Assembly (NCBI RefSeq): GCF_901709675.1
Contig: NC_051091.1
Span: 5,118,967-5,182,966, forward strand
Source: Syngnathus acus
Lineage: Eukaryota > Chordata > Actinopteri > Syngnathiformes > Syngnathidae
DNA: 64,000 bases
Direction: 5' to 3'
Below the pieces are notes generated by a model, which did no database searches, had not been told where the DNA came from, and worked only from the letters and a program-made list of their open reading frames with translations. The position numbers and the translations under genes are program-made. Shown here one piece after another: positions 43,317-61,340 of this stretch. How positions within the stretch are numbered: position 1 is the first letter of the stretch; each line of letters begins with the position of its first letter.

Positions 43317-45251
43317 ATGAGCAACACCGGGAACAAGAGAGCTCCAACCACAGCCACTCAGCGACTTAAGCAGGATTACCTCAGGATAAAGAAAGACCCT
43401 GTGCCTTACATCTGTGCTGAGCCTCTGCCTTCTAACATCTTAGAATGGTACGCTCCCCATCCTTATACCACACTTATGTGTTTCGGGGTACATTTCATAT
43501 TTTAGACTTGCAACAAGTCGATGACATCAGGTCAAACCGAAGTTGACAATATTCAAAAGCTACTGATCCCTACCAAGAAGGTTTTCTTGTCTTACTTCAA
43601 ATGTAGTAGCACATGCAACGTTTTCTCTTGTTTCCTGCAGGCACTATGTGGTGAGAGGTCCTGAAAAAACTCCTTATGAAGGTAAAAAAAAAAAAAAAAT
43701 TCTGTCAGGTTAATTACTGGTCTCATGATTAATGTGCTATAGTAGGCGTTCAGCAGTTATCGAAAAGTGGTTTCCATGTGTCATACGTAATTATCGCACT
43801 GGTATTTTTGGTTTTCTGGCGCCACATGACCTTGACTTTCAGGATATTGCATCTTTGAAATAAAAAAAAAAAGGATGCGTCAAGTTGTGATGAGTGTGTA
43901 CTAAACTCATAAATCAAAAGAAGAGAGACTTCCAATGTGCTGTTTTGCGAAGTTTTCACACGTCACAGTAAACATTTTCATCACATTAGCAGTGGAGCTG
44001 GTGCTGCTGTTTCAGTTCATCTTAACCTTTTGAACCCAACAGTCGTTCATTATTGAGTAAAACGTCTTATTATATCTTATGTGTTCATAGTTGCTCTTTA
44101 ACTCAGCAAGAATATATTTTATCCGGATTAATCAAATCTAATTTCATACAAATTTCACACTGCTAGAATTAAATTGTTTATTCTAATAATCGAATTTTTC
44201 CAACTTGTGTTCCTAATAGGAGGTTACTATCACGGAAAACTCATATTTCCTCGGGAATTCCCCTTTAAACCACCAAGTATCTACATGATAACCCCCAACG
44301 GCAGATTTAAATGTAATACAAGGTAAGCGGATGTGTTCCTTGTTTTTTTTTTTTTTTTAGTTTTTTATTACTGGACTCACAGTAGTGTCACGTTGCCGTG
44401 CTGTAACGTTCCATTTGAACCCACAGGCTATGTCTGTCCATCACGGACTTCCACCCGGACACTTGGAACCCGGCGTGGTCCGTCTCCACCATCCTCACAG
44501 GACTGCTCAGCTTCATGGTGGAGAAAGGACCCACCCTGGGCAGCATTGAGACCTCAGACCACACGGTGAGCCCAGACAAACGAGCGTGATCAAGCACAGT
44601 GCAGCCTTATTACAATACAGTGCTATTTTATTTTTATTTCCAGAAAAGACAACTCTCAGCCCAAAGCCTCGCCTTCAACCTGAAGGACAAAGTCTTTTGT
44701 GAATTGTTCCCTGAGGTTGTGGAGGTGAGCCATCTCAACCTCGATATTTTCAGTGTTGGGCTAAACCATTTCTGATATTACAATTGCAATTTAAAAATAA
44801 AAAAAAATTGGACATTTATTTTTTTCTCCCAGCTCCTCTTTCAATCTCACTCCAATATTCTGCATTTAAAAGATGATTTGAATTTGGGTTAATTGATCAG
44901 CCCTGTTCCTTAGCTTTGCTTATTTGTTGTTCTGAATTGCTGTTTATGTTCCGTCGCCAGGAGATGAAGCAAAAACAGAAATTGCAGGAAGAGCTAAACG
45001 CCCGCACTCAACCGCTCCCCCTACCCGACGTGGTGCCCGACGGCGACCCCCAGCAGGCTCATTACGGCCTCCCCGCCCTCAACGGAGGTCCCATCCCACT
45101 CGGCGGCGGCAACCCCGCCCAGGGCCTGCAGCAACCCAATCGCAACCATGGACTTCTGGGTGGAGCCCTCGCCAACCTGTTTGTGATCGTCGGCTTCGCC
45201 GCCTTTGCCTACACGGTCAAGTACGTGCTGAGGAGCATAGCGCAGGATTGA
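43317..45251 (+). CDS. ube2j2: Ubiquitin-conjugating enzyme E2 J2 (UBC6-like, tail-anchored), six coding exons
   Basis: Exons: 43317-43447, 43641-43681, 44220-44322, 44427-44565, 44644-44724, 44961-45251. They total 786 nt, 261 aa (human 259). The ATG immediately follows the acceptor CAACAG. The protein is a cytosol-facing E2 anchored in the ER membrane that works with ER ligases in ERAD and can ubiquitinate hydroxylated residues; this is family knowledge. Seen: [18 protein letters not shown], the E2 core [20 protein letters not shown], the active-site region [20 protein letters not shown] with the catalytic Cys at about residue 95, and the C-terminal hydrophobic anchor [20 protein letters not shown] ending RSIAQD. 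The divergent segment is Pro/Gly-rich (about 185-225). All key residues are intact. In human it also lies near ACAP3, with SCNN1D between; no SCNN1D is seen here. Confidence 0.96.
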
Positions 45252-46110
45252 GAGTTGGACTAACGTCAAGTGGATGGCGACGTCGTGTCCCGGGACCATC
45301 GGGGACTCTGGAGGACAGAAAGCAGCCCGGCTGTGACTGTGGAGGAGGGAAACCAACGTGGCTCATGGGTTTTGGAGGAACAAAGTCTTTTACTCCTCTG
45401 CTCACAAGTTGCTTTTGTGACTTTTTTTCCTCCTCTATTGGCAAACACATTTCCTCCTGCTTTTATTTGTTTTTGTCAGCAAAATGTTTACACAGAGAGG
45501 GAACAGCAGACGCCAAGATCACAGATCACAGTGACCTACTGAGGCACATCAGCAACTAGTTGGCAACCTTCAATTACCTCAGTCAAGCAGAATTGTTTTT
45601 TTGTTTCTCTTTTTTTTTTTTTTTTTTCTCTGACTTATTACACACCTCTGGCTAAAGTTAGTATTTTCTCAAGCACAAAAGGAAAGTCTTCATAGGCAAA
45701 TGTATGAACCAGGAAGGTATGCCCCTCCCAAACACACACACACACACAAATCAAACAAAGCGACCGGAGTGGACGAACCAGCTTCCTCCAGTCAACCCAT
45801 GAGCCAAAATCCGTTGTGAATTCGGGACCAGCGCAGTTTGGGTTTGGTTTAGCCAACCACTCTTGCATCGCTCTGTACATACGCGTCCAATTTTGAGAAC
45901 GCGTGAAGCGAATCAATATTTGGTTCTGTATAGTTTCTTTCTGATCAGTTTTAATTTATAGACAAAGCCTTGGAGAGTGTAGTTGGACGACACAAAGTGT
46001 CCACATGACCGCTGATCATTGTACTGTTGTGCATTGCGTTTTAGTGAAGCTAGTGGACTTCTTTTTCTCACCAACCACACTTCCGAAATAAATGAATTAT
46101 AAATGACGGT
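45252..46110 (+). other. ube2j2: ube2j2 3' UTR
   Basis: Non-coding after the TGA at 45249-45251. It contains a poly-T run (45596-45627) and a short CA repeat (45734-45748). The AATAAA at 46087-46092 is the probable poly(A) signal. Confidence 0.6.
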
Positions 46111-46879
46111 GTGTTTTTGTTTGATTGTGCAGCAAACTTGCCCTGTTGTCACACTTAAGATAAATGAGCCTGCATAGCGGCGCAGGGGTGTTTTATAAAC
46201 CCACCAGTGTGACAAATTGCTCTCAAAGTATTTAAAAAGAATGACACTAAAGAATACAATCTAATTGTTTGAGTGGGCCACATAATCTTGGCCTTTGGCA
46301 AGTTATAGATAATGCAGTGCGATGACAAACTGAATGGATCTTATTTACAACCAGTGGCGCTTCTGCACTGAATTACTCCCTTGGCGAGACTATTTCTATT
46401 TCAGTTTATTTTATGTCTGGGAGGGGGTACTTATTGTCATGGGTTGACTTAGTCTGATATGGCTGCTGTTAGAATTAGTACTACTACTAACTTCCTGATC
46501 AACAAAGCATCTTCTACAACCCTAACCCACCCTACTTTGAAACTCTAACCCTAGCTTTAAACCCTAACTCTCTTCACTCTACACTACTAGATTTCACCAC
46601 CATATGGGCCACCTTATGTATTTACGCATAAATACTTGCATTTGTTTGCATATGCAGACAAAGCGAGGTTCCAATTCTAAAAAGCACAATCAGGTACATG
46701 CTCATTCTGGGGATCGAACCAAGTTCTTACCGAGCAAGAGCCCACGTCACGAACCAGTCGGCTATTTCAAGTTGGCAGCCTTTGGCCGTCTGCACTCTTT
46801 TGTACTAGTGATGTGCATTCCAGTTCTTTCCATTGAACTGTATCTTTTTTTTTTTTTTACCTAATAACAGGCCTCTTCA
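46111..46879. other. Intergenic stretch with a possible tRNA-like SINE remnant
   Basis: No gene is visible. CTGGGGATCGAACCAAG at about 46706-46722 is the reverse complement of a tRNA B-box (GGTTCGATCCCC), and the flanking words resemble a tRNA-derived SINE on the minus strand. I could not find a matching A-box, so no tRNA is called. CCCTAACC-like words at 46520-46570 are degenerate and not a telomere array. Confidence 0.35.
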
Positions 46880-47640
46880 TTAGGGAAATATCATGGTCAA
46901 AGGTCACAGGTATCAAACTCCAGTCCTCGGGGCCGCGTTCCAACATGTTTTCCAAGTGACCCTCGTTAAGCGCACCTGCGTGAAAAGTTTTAGCTGCTTT
47001 CACGTTCCGCAGGAGCTAAAACTTTTCACGCAGGTGCACTTAACGAGGGAATCACACGGACACTCCATTAGGTACGCCGCCATTTTCAAGTGTAACTAAT
47101 AACATGCCACTTTATTAGGGAAATATCATGGTCAAAGGTCACAGGTGTCAAGCTCTAGTCCTCGGGGCCGCGTTCCAACATGTTTTCCAAGTGACCCTCG
47201 TTAAGCGCACCTGCGTGAAAAGTTTTAGCTTCTTTCACGTTCCGCAGGAGCTAAAACTTTTCACGCAGGTGCACTTAACGAGGGAATCACACGGACACTC
47301 CATTAGGTACACCGCCATTTTCAAGTGTACCTAATAACATGCCACTTTATTAGGGAAATATCATGGTCAAAGCTTAAATGAAAGTGAAAAGTGCCACACC
47401 CGCCCTCACCCCCACTTTCTGATTGGCTGTTTGATCTGTGACGTCACTCGGACACTCCATTAGGTACACCGCCATTTTAAGGGGTTCCTAATAACAGGTC
47501 AATTCATTAGGGAAAAATCAGGGTCAAAGCTTAAATGAAAGTGAAAAGTGCCACACCCGCCCTCACCCCCACTTTCTGATTGGCTGTTTGATCTGTGACG
47601 TCATTCGGACACTCTATTAGGTACACCGCCATTTTCAGGT
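46880..47640. repeat. Tandem repeat array: two 235-bp units with hairpins, then two shorter units
   Basis: Unit 1 (about 46880-47114) and unit 2 (about 47115-47349) are almost identical. Each holds a near-perfect palindrome: arms 46961-46995 / 47014-47048 and 47196-47230 / 47249-47283, 35 bp each, loop 18 nt, with the same single mismatch. Two further units of about 155 bp follow (about 47350-47500 and 47508-47640); they keep the outer words ATTAGGGAAA..TCA..GGTCAAAG and TAGGTACACCGCCATTTT but replace the hairpin with GTGCCACACCCGCCCTCACC and TCTGATTGGCTGTTTGATC. The words GTCCTCGGGGCCGCGTTCC and GTTTTCCAAGTGACCCTCG resemble a known teleost hAT MITE, so a transposon origin is likely. Confidence 0.85.
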
Positions 47641-48480
47641 TCGTTCACGATGATTCACGAGTGAGTGACAGACAGCGTTGCTGCTATGCCAGCCGACACA
47701 CGTTATGCAGACATTGATGTTTTAATTTTGTATTTGTTGGATTGTAGTTGATGGTGTTATTATACCGAATGTGTTTGTGTTTGAATAAAAGGTTTAAAAA
47801 AAAAAATCCGTTATGCCGACATTTGTTATTTTAGGGGACACCAACTCATAACAACATAAAACATACATATTGTCGCTATAAAGCAGTTAACCAAAGGTCT
47901 GATTTTTATGTTTTAATTGGCGAATATAAAAACAAGGAATAAAACACCAGACAAGTTTTAACATAAATGTTTATTTAATAATAATAATATAATAATACAA
48001 GTAAATTCCAAACCAAAATTTCAAAAAAATATAAGAATAAAAGAAATAAAGCAAAAACCTAGGAGGTGGTGGGTTAAATCCTCAAGCGTGATGATCATGT
48101 CATGATCGTGCCAAAAACCGCTACCGTTTACATCATAACTCTTGATAAGGCAACAATCCCCGAGAGAATTATGAAACGCTATTCTGACTGCTCATTACAA
48201 TAATATACACAGTAAATCAGTAAAGTCACTGTTATGAGCATTTAGGTGATAAAAGTGGAGGAGGTGTGCATGCTTCAGAAAACACATTGAGCAATAAGGT
48301 GCCGGAAGAGCAGATAAAGACCGCACTGCAACGGTTTTGTCTGCAGTTGCACGTGACAGAAAGTCAGCTGTGTGAACCGGCTATTGTACAAAGTCCAAGT
48401 TTGTCCCTAATCAAAATACTTTTAACCCTTACCTACTCTTCTAACTTGATGAATTTCAAATTTCTGTCACCCTAAAATAT
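47641..48480. other. AT-rich intergenic stretch
   Basis: Nothing coding is supported. It includes (TAA)n-like sequence at about 47978-47998 and poly-A runs. No transposon is recognised. Confidence 0.5.
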
Positions 48481-48720
48481 GATGACTATATTTAAAATTG
48501 TCATCATTTGAAACGTGATGACTATATTTAAAATGATCATTTGGGCACACTGACAGGCTGTTCTTAATTAAATTGTCAATTTAAAACCAAATTCTTAACA
48601 CAATTTATGGAAAATTAATAAATAAATAAAATTATCATTTGGGCACACTGACATGCTTTTCTTAATCAAATCGTGAATTTAAAAAAAAATCTTGACACAA
48701 CTTATGGAAAATGAATAGAC
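48481..48720. repeat. Tandem direct repeat upstream of the first RING gene
   Basis: GATGACTATATTTAAAAT occurs at 48481 and again near 48517. A 97-bp unit follows: ATCATTTGGGCACACTGACA begins at 48537 and again at 48634, with the following TCTTAAT, AATTTAAAA and TTATGGAAAAT words conserved in order in both units. It ends about 100 bp before the promoter elements of the first RING gene. Confidence 0.75.
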
Positions 48721-48816
48721 TGCTTGTTGATCAGATCAAGTGGGAGGGTATTTTCCTTCTTTGTGTTGGCTGAATAAAATTCTTCCGGAAGGTGGTTGTG
48801 TTTACCTGAGCAGAAT

Positions 48817-48936
48817 TCCCTGGAAGGGTGCTCACGTCACGTCACGTGTGGCTCGAGTCTTTAAGAGTCGCTTGCTACTCAGCAGCACTCAGAACACGCC
48901 TCAGCCGGCTCTGCAAGAACTTCCCATGGACACCCG
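48817..48936 (+). promoter_or_regulatory. Promoter and 5' exon of the first RING gene
   Basis: TTCCCTGGAAGGGTGCTC then CACGTCACGTCACGTG (E-box at 48844-48849), then CTTTAAGAG (about 48859) as a TATA-like box. A 5' exon ends at 48936 (ACACCCG|GTAAGT). It contains an ATG at 48926 that would be in frame if spliced to 49012, adding eight residues (MDTRVPSI) to the start proposed for the gene. The same order of elements precedes the second RING gene. Confidence 0.5.
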
Positions 48937-49024
48937 GTAAGTTCTAAAGTCTCTTTGTGAAGTCTTTGTGTGTGATAAGTGTATTGACTGATAATTGCCA
49001 TGTTTTCAAAGAGTGCCTTCGATC

Positions 49025-49862
49025 ATGTCTCAAAATGAAGATCTGGAGTGTGTGGTGTGTTTCTACAACTACTCGCGCAGCGAGCGGATCCCACGCATGC
49101 TGCACTGCAGTCACACCTTCTGCGCTCCATGTCTGGAGAAACTGGCCAACGTGAACGGCGTGATCCGGACCATCTGCTGCCCACTGTGCCGCTGGGTCAC
49201 CTGCACTCAGGCCAGTTTGACCCTGCCCGGGGCCTTGTGGGTCAATACCGAGATCTGGGATGAGATAGCAGTAAAGGAGCAGAAGAAGATCAGGACGAGG
49301 ACGAGGGGAAATTCCGTGGAGGACTCGAACAAGCTCATCAGGCCAACGCTGTAAGTAGAAAATCATTTCTCACTGGAAAAGCTGTTTAAGCATATATTCC
49401 CTTGACATACATGTTAAACTTCAGTACTACTTGTAAAGCGCTCGATAAATGGAAAATATTCCCGGAAAATTTGAAAAACATCCAGAAGTCAATTATTGGG
49501 CCTGACACCTGAGCGGTCCAAGCATATGTAGGAGGGAGGCCATTTGAATCCAACAGTTGACAGTAATTGAGTTGTGAAAAAAAGAAAAAAAAAAACACGT
49601 ATTCAACACATATTCGTTTCACTTGTGTGTTGAAGTCTTACTCGTGAAGGACAAAGTGTGCACCATTCTGATGAATGCTCAAAGAGCTTACTATATTGTC
49701 ACGGTTCTTGTAAATATGAATATAAAAAAACATCTTTCTCTTTTTCTCCTCAGCTTGGATTCCAATCACATTGCTCTCAAGTCTACACTCCAAAAAATGT
49801 TCAACTGTATTGCAGTGCATGAGCAACATTTGCAGGCCACTGATGTTTCCAATGTCTTTTGA
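49025..49862 (+). CDS. Small RING-finger protein, copy 1 (probable E3 ubiquitin ligase)
   Basis: Exons 49025-49350 and 49754-49862 (GTAAGT / CTCCTCAG) give 144 aa. RING of C3HC4 type: CVVC at about 10-13, then [11 protein letters not shown], then CCPLC; every metal ligand is present. After the RING comes [12 protein letters not shown], a charged Lys/Arg/Glu stretch, and a second-exon tail [18 protein letters not shown]. No signal peptide, transmembrane segment or B-box is seen, so it is shorter than TRIM proteins and lacks the membrane anchor of the RNF183/186/223 type, which its RING otherwise resembles. I do not know its name or substrate. A 5' UTR intron (48937-49011) is likely. Poly(A) signals: AATAAA near 50078 and 50160. 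It is a tandem paralogue of the next gene. Confidence 0.8.
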
Positions 49863-50700
49863 CTTCCATTTGGACCAAGCCCATGTTTTTCTTTTTTTTT
49901 ATTCAACTTGTATATAGTTTTTTAAGAAATGAAATTACTGTAAACCAACAAGCAAACATACTGTTTACTTATTATTTATACATGTTTATTGTTGTATACC
50001 ATTGTCTACCTACACTTAAGTCCTTCAGAAGGAAACTTAACAGTGATGTGAATTTGTACTTTTCTGAATGGTGCTTAAATAAAAAATACTGTGAATATCT
50101 CTATCTCCATTTAATTAATTTACTATACATTTCCTAATGATGGAAAACTATGAATCCTCTGAATAAATATATGCATTTTATATCGTTTTTTTTCCACATA
50201 GTTATCATTTATATTATTTTTAAATTAATTGAGAATATCACTAACCACTAAGTATAATTTACTCTTCAGGAGTGACAGTGAATATACATAGTTGTTTTTT
50301 GTTGTTGTTGTTTTTTTAAAATTATTTATTTATTTATTTAGACAGGACAGCTCCAGTTTGATGAACACTCAAGATATAGGCATATATACAAACATCCCAG
50401 TGTAAAACCAGTCAGAATTAGCCAGAGCTACATATTTATATTTATTAATTGCGTGTTGCTATTTTCCCCCATGTTGTTGTTGTTTTTTTTTTTAAACAAA
50501 TAATTCTTATACTTAGCGTCACTGCACTTTTTCATCTAGTTTAAAAAGTCTCCATGGTGCAGCCTATTAAACTTTTATGGACTACATTTAACTACTTTCA
50601 AAATGGTGTTATTCAAATGAGTGTAATATTAGTAGAGCAGTCGTTGCACGTACCTATTGCTGTCATTTTCAAAGTCAAAGATTAACTTTCATTACAGCTT
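49863..50700 (+). other. 3' UTR of the first RING gene and AT-rich spacer
   Basis: AATAAA occurs at about 50078 and 50160, each a plausible end of the first RING transcript. After about 50200 the sequence is AT-rich intergenic spacer with several T runs and the LINE tail described separately. No coding potential is seen. Confidence 0.5.
50325..50460 (-). mobile_element. LINE-type 3' tail fragment, antisense
   Basis: On the minus strand the sequence ends CTGGAGCTGTCCTGTC followed by (TAAA)n, seen as TTATTTATTTATTTA on the plus strand at 50325-50340. This is the look of a 3'-end LINE/SINE insertion. It is short and has no frame. Confidence 0.4.
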
Positions 50701-50747
50701 CTTATCTCAACTCATTTGTTTGACGATGGATGGGGCGGAATGTTTTT

Positions 50748-50813
50748 GCGCCCCCTTGCGGATGCCTGGGGACACTGCCGTGATTCTCTCGCACAAAGGG
50801 CAGCAGAGGGCAG
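50748..50813. promoter_or_regulatory. Pair of oppositely oriented CTCF-like motifs between the RING genes
   Basis: Minus strand: CCGCAAGGGGGCGC (plus-strand 50748-50761) matches the vertebrate CTCF core closely. Plus strand: GCAGCAGAGGGCAG at 50800-50813 matches the degenerate core at 13 of 14 positions. The pair is 38 bp apart and lies between two duplicated genes. Occupancy is inference. Confidence 0.45.
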
Positions 50814-50884
50814 TGTTTCACTTCTCAGACCGGACCACTAAATACAGTTGAATGCTACGGCATTATAGGTTTTGAAGCAATATA

Positions 50885-50965
50885 GAGTTATCCCCCGTTT
50901 ATTGCTGATAAATGGTTCCAAGACCCCCACGATAGGTGAAAATCCGCGATATGGTGTCAATATTT
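50885..50965. mobile_element. DNA-transposon (pogo/Tigger-like) fragment
   Basis: ATCCCCCGTTTATTGCTGAT then TGGTTCCAAGACCCCCACG then GATAGGTGAAAATCCGCGAT is a well-known repeated vertebrate DNA-transposon end, here slightly diverged. It carries no ORF. Family name by resemblance only. Confidence 0.45.
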
Positions 50966-51297
50966 TTACTATATCTGCAGAAAAACTTTTATAATTTTAT
51001 TTTTAAACATTTTATTGTATTTTAAAACACTTTTTGAACATTTTAAAGTGGAACTGACTTTTAGAAATATTCTTTCGGGCTTCACTAAAACGATTTATGA
51101 TCTGCTCTGGACTCGATCTTCTGTCTGTTGGCGCTCCACTTGCACGTGACTGTCTGGAGTGTGAAGGTGCAACGTCTGCAAATAAAGGTGTCAATAAACC
51201 ACTCGTACGGGCTGCCGTTCGTTGTTAAGATAACGTATTATCGTAATGGGCACCATTGCATCGTGTGAACGGAACTCTTTGGAAATACAATCAAGAC

Positions 51298-51449
51298 TTC
51301 CCTGGAAGAGTGCTCGCGTGTCACGTGCCCAAAATAAACAGTTGGGTGCTTAAAAACATCATAAACACCAGGAAGCATTCAAAGCAAACCTCAGCCAGCT
51401 TCTCCACTAACTTCTTGAGGCAACACTACTCTCATCAAGTGTGGTCAAC
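51298..51449 (+). promoter_or_regulatory. Promoter and 5' UTR of the second RING gene
   Basis: TTCCCTGGAAGAGTGCTC (51298-51315), CACGTG (51322-51327) and GCTTAAAAAC (about 51348) repeat the order and nearly the spacing of the elements before the first RING gene. The 5' UTR runs straight into the ATG at 51450 with no obvious intron, unlike copy 1. Confidence 0.5.
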
Positions 51450-51952
51450 ATGTCTCTAAATGAAGATTTCGAGTGTGTGGTGTGTTTCTACAACTACTCA
51501 CGAAGTCATCGAGTCCCACGCCTGCTGCACTGCAATCACACGTTCTGCGCTCCATGTTTGGAGAAACTGACCAACGCGGGGAATGCGACCCAAACCATCT
51601 GCTGCCCACTTTGTCGTGGGGTCACCACTTTTCAAGCTAATCTGGCCTTACCTGAGGCATTGTGGGTAAACACTGAGATTTGGGATCAGATACCAGAGAA
51701 AGAGCAAAAAAGGACCAGGGAGAAATTTGCAAAGCAACTTATCGGGCCAGTGTGGTAAGCAGAATTTCTCTTTCTAACATTGTCATGTGAAATGTTGGAG
51801 ATTGAAACTCAAACCCACTTTTTTTTTCTCTATTTCTCACCAGTTCGGATTCAAATCACACGGTTTTCAAGTCCAAGCTGCAGAAAGTTTTCAACTGCTT
51901 TGTGCTGGATGATGGACACATTTCTTGGCCTTCAGAAGCTTCTGTTATCTGA
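51450..51952 (+). CDS. Small RING-finger protein, copy 2 (probable E3 ubiquitin ligase)
   Basis: Exons 51450-51754 and 51844-51952 give 137 aa. The second exon is exactly 109 nt, as in copy 1, with the same phase. The C3HC4 RING is intact: CVVC, LHCNHTFCAPC, CCPLC. The stretch after it, [12 protein letters not shown], and the tail SDSNHTVFKSKLQKVFNC match copy 1; a stretch of seven residues in the charged region of copy 1 is missing here. The first 90 residues are about three-quarters identical between the copies. The start is the ATG in MSLNEDFECVVC, matching [12 protein letters not shown] of copy 1. No membrane segment. Substrate unknown. AATAAA at 52384-52389 probably ends the transcript, tail-to-tail with hipk1. 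Confidence 0.82.
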
Positions 51953-52519
51953 CTTTCATATGGACCAATGCAACATTTGTTGTTGCTCACTCTTGAAACA
52001 TTTTGTATCAAAGTTGTGTATTTTCTATGCGATCGCTGAACTGCACAGACTCAAGGTCCTCCCCTGACCATCTCAGTCCTCAACCTTTCTTGAAAACCTG
52101 TGGAAAGAGAGTGCAGAGGAGAGGAACCAACTTACTGAATGATTGTGCAAAGAAGAATGTTGGAAGATAAGCTTCTGTTTTGTTGGCAACAATTTTGTTT
52201 GAAGTATTACTGGTTAGATTTCAGTATTTTAAGAAGCTTATGAACACTGCTAGGTTTTTATTTCACTTGGGAAAGCAGTTTAATATGATCAATCACTTCA
52301 AAAGTGCATCTTTGCCGTAGTATAAGCAGGTTTTATACTAATTCACATGAAACTTTATGATTCAATGCATTGTGTTAAGAGGTAATAAACGATTCCCAGA
52401 GAAGTGATGAGAAAGTGTATGGCAAATACCCACCTTCCACTTTTAGTGCCTCATGCTTTTGTACAGCCCCATGAAACGTGGTCGCTTGCGATTAGTTAAT
52501 GAGTATGACAACACAGGTT

Positions 52520-53665
52520 TGTGTTTGTGGTTATTTTATTGCAAACAGTGATGGTAGATTATTGAGCAGAAACCTTTCCCTGAATTAGTTCTACAGAGTA
52601 GCATCTTTTACTACTAGAATAAGGTCAAATGACAGTTAAATACTCAGACATTACAACACAAAACAATGCAAACACAACAGGGAAGAATAGACTAAAAAGC
52701 TTTTGAGAACCCACAGTCACCAGAAGACTTCACTGCAGTTAACCGAAGGAAAACATCTCTCTTCTGCAACATTTTGGCTGGATTTTTGTTTTTTTTAATA
52801 ACTCATTCTCCTAAGTGCTCCTTGCACAACATGAAGTAATCAACCAAAAGATTATATGCCAATATTCAGCAGTCAATCAGTGAGCATGCATCCCCTGCCT
52901 ATCAAGGGATGTATCTTTTATTTATTTAGCTCTTTACATAAAAACTGGCCTTACTTAAACCCATTAAAAAGGTCCTACTTAACAGTGGCTAGCGGATGTG
53001 TCATTTAATAAGTGTCACTATGACAATCGGGATTTATTTTCTCTTTTAAAGTGAAACAGGATCACTTCCTTTCTGAAACCCTAAAAGCTTTTCCCCATCA
53101 TTTGTCAGCATGACGATCTCACTCATCTGGACTTCATAAATACATTCAGTTCAAAAGAAAAGCAAAATCTAAATAAACTATTGCATGGTTCATCTGGCCT
53201 AAAACACTGTCACTACATCAACACACGATCACATGTGCACTTAAATTAACATTGAGCCATCACGATTGGGCCACCTTTTGCAGCTTAAACCCATCCCTCT
53301 GCCATCGTCTTCCCACCGTACAAGAAACAAAACATAATTTAAAAAGAGCAAAAGACATTTGTGAGTCAACGGACAAGTGTCAAGTACAGTTACTGTTAGC
53401 TAAAACACAGGGACTTACTGGATTAGTGTCAGCTAGTCCTCCACGAGCACAGGAAGCTGGCCTAAAAGTGTCATCGCAGCTTGTGGCAGGAGCAGAATCT
53501 CTCTTCACACAAAAACAATGAAGCACAACGCCTAATATGAAGTGGATAAAATAAGGGCGTCAGATAAGATCGAAGGGAAAACAAATAGAAAGGACAAGCC
53601 TTGTGATGGAAAGCAGCAATCGGATAAGTGACAGTCGTCCCTTGTAAGTAAGTGAATGAAGAATC
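52520..53665 (-). other. hipk1: hipk1 3' UTR
   Basis: Downstream of the TAA at 53668-53666 the minus strand holds no coding signal. Candidate poly(A) signals (TTTATT on the plus strand) lie at about 53032 and 52535-52540. If the distal one is used, the 3' end lies within about 150 bp of that of the second RING gene. Confidence 0.5.

Positions 53666-61340
<7,675 letters not shown>

Noticed and set aside
46515-46575. CCCTAAC-like words suggesting interstitial telomere sequence
   Set aside because: Only scattered, degenerate words, no TTAGGG array.
46706-46722. tRNA-like B-box word on the minus strand
   Set aside because: No A-box or cloverleaf could be found; at most a SINE remnant.
46893-47334. 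Two almost identical 68-codon plus frames
   Set aside because: They fall entirely inside the tandem repeat and read through its hairpins; identity comes from the repeat, not from selection on a protein.
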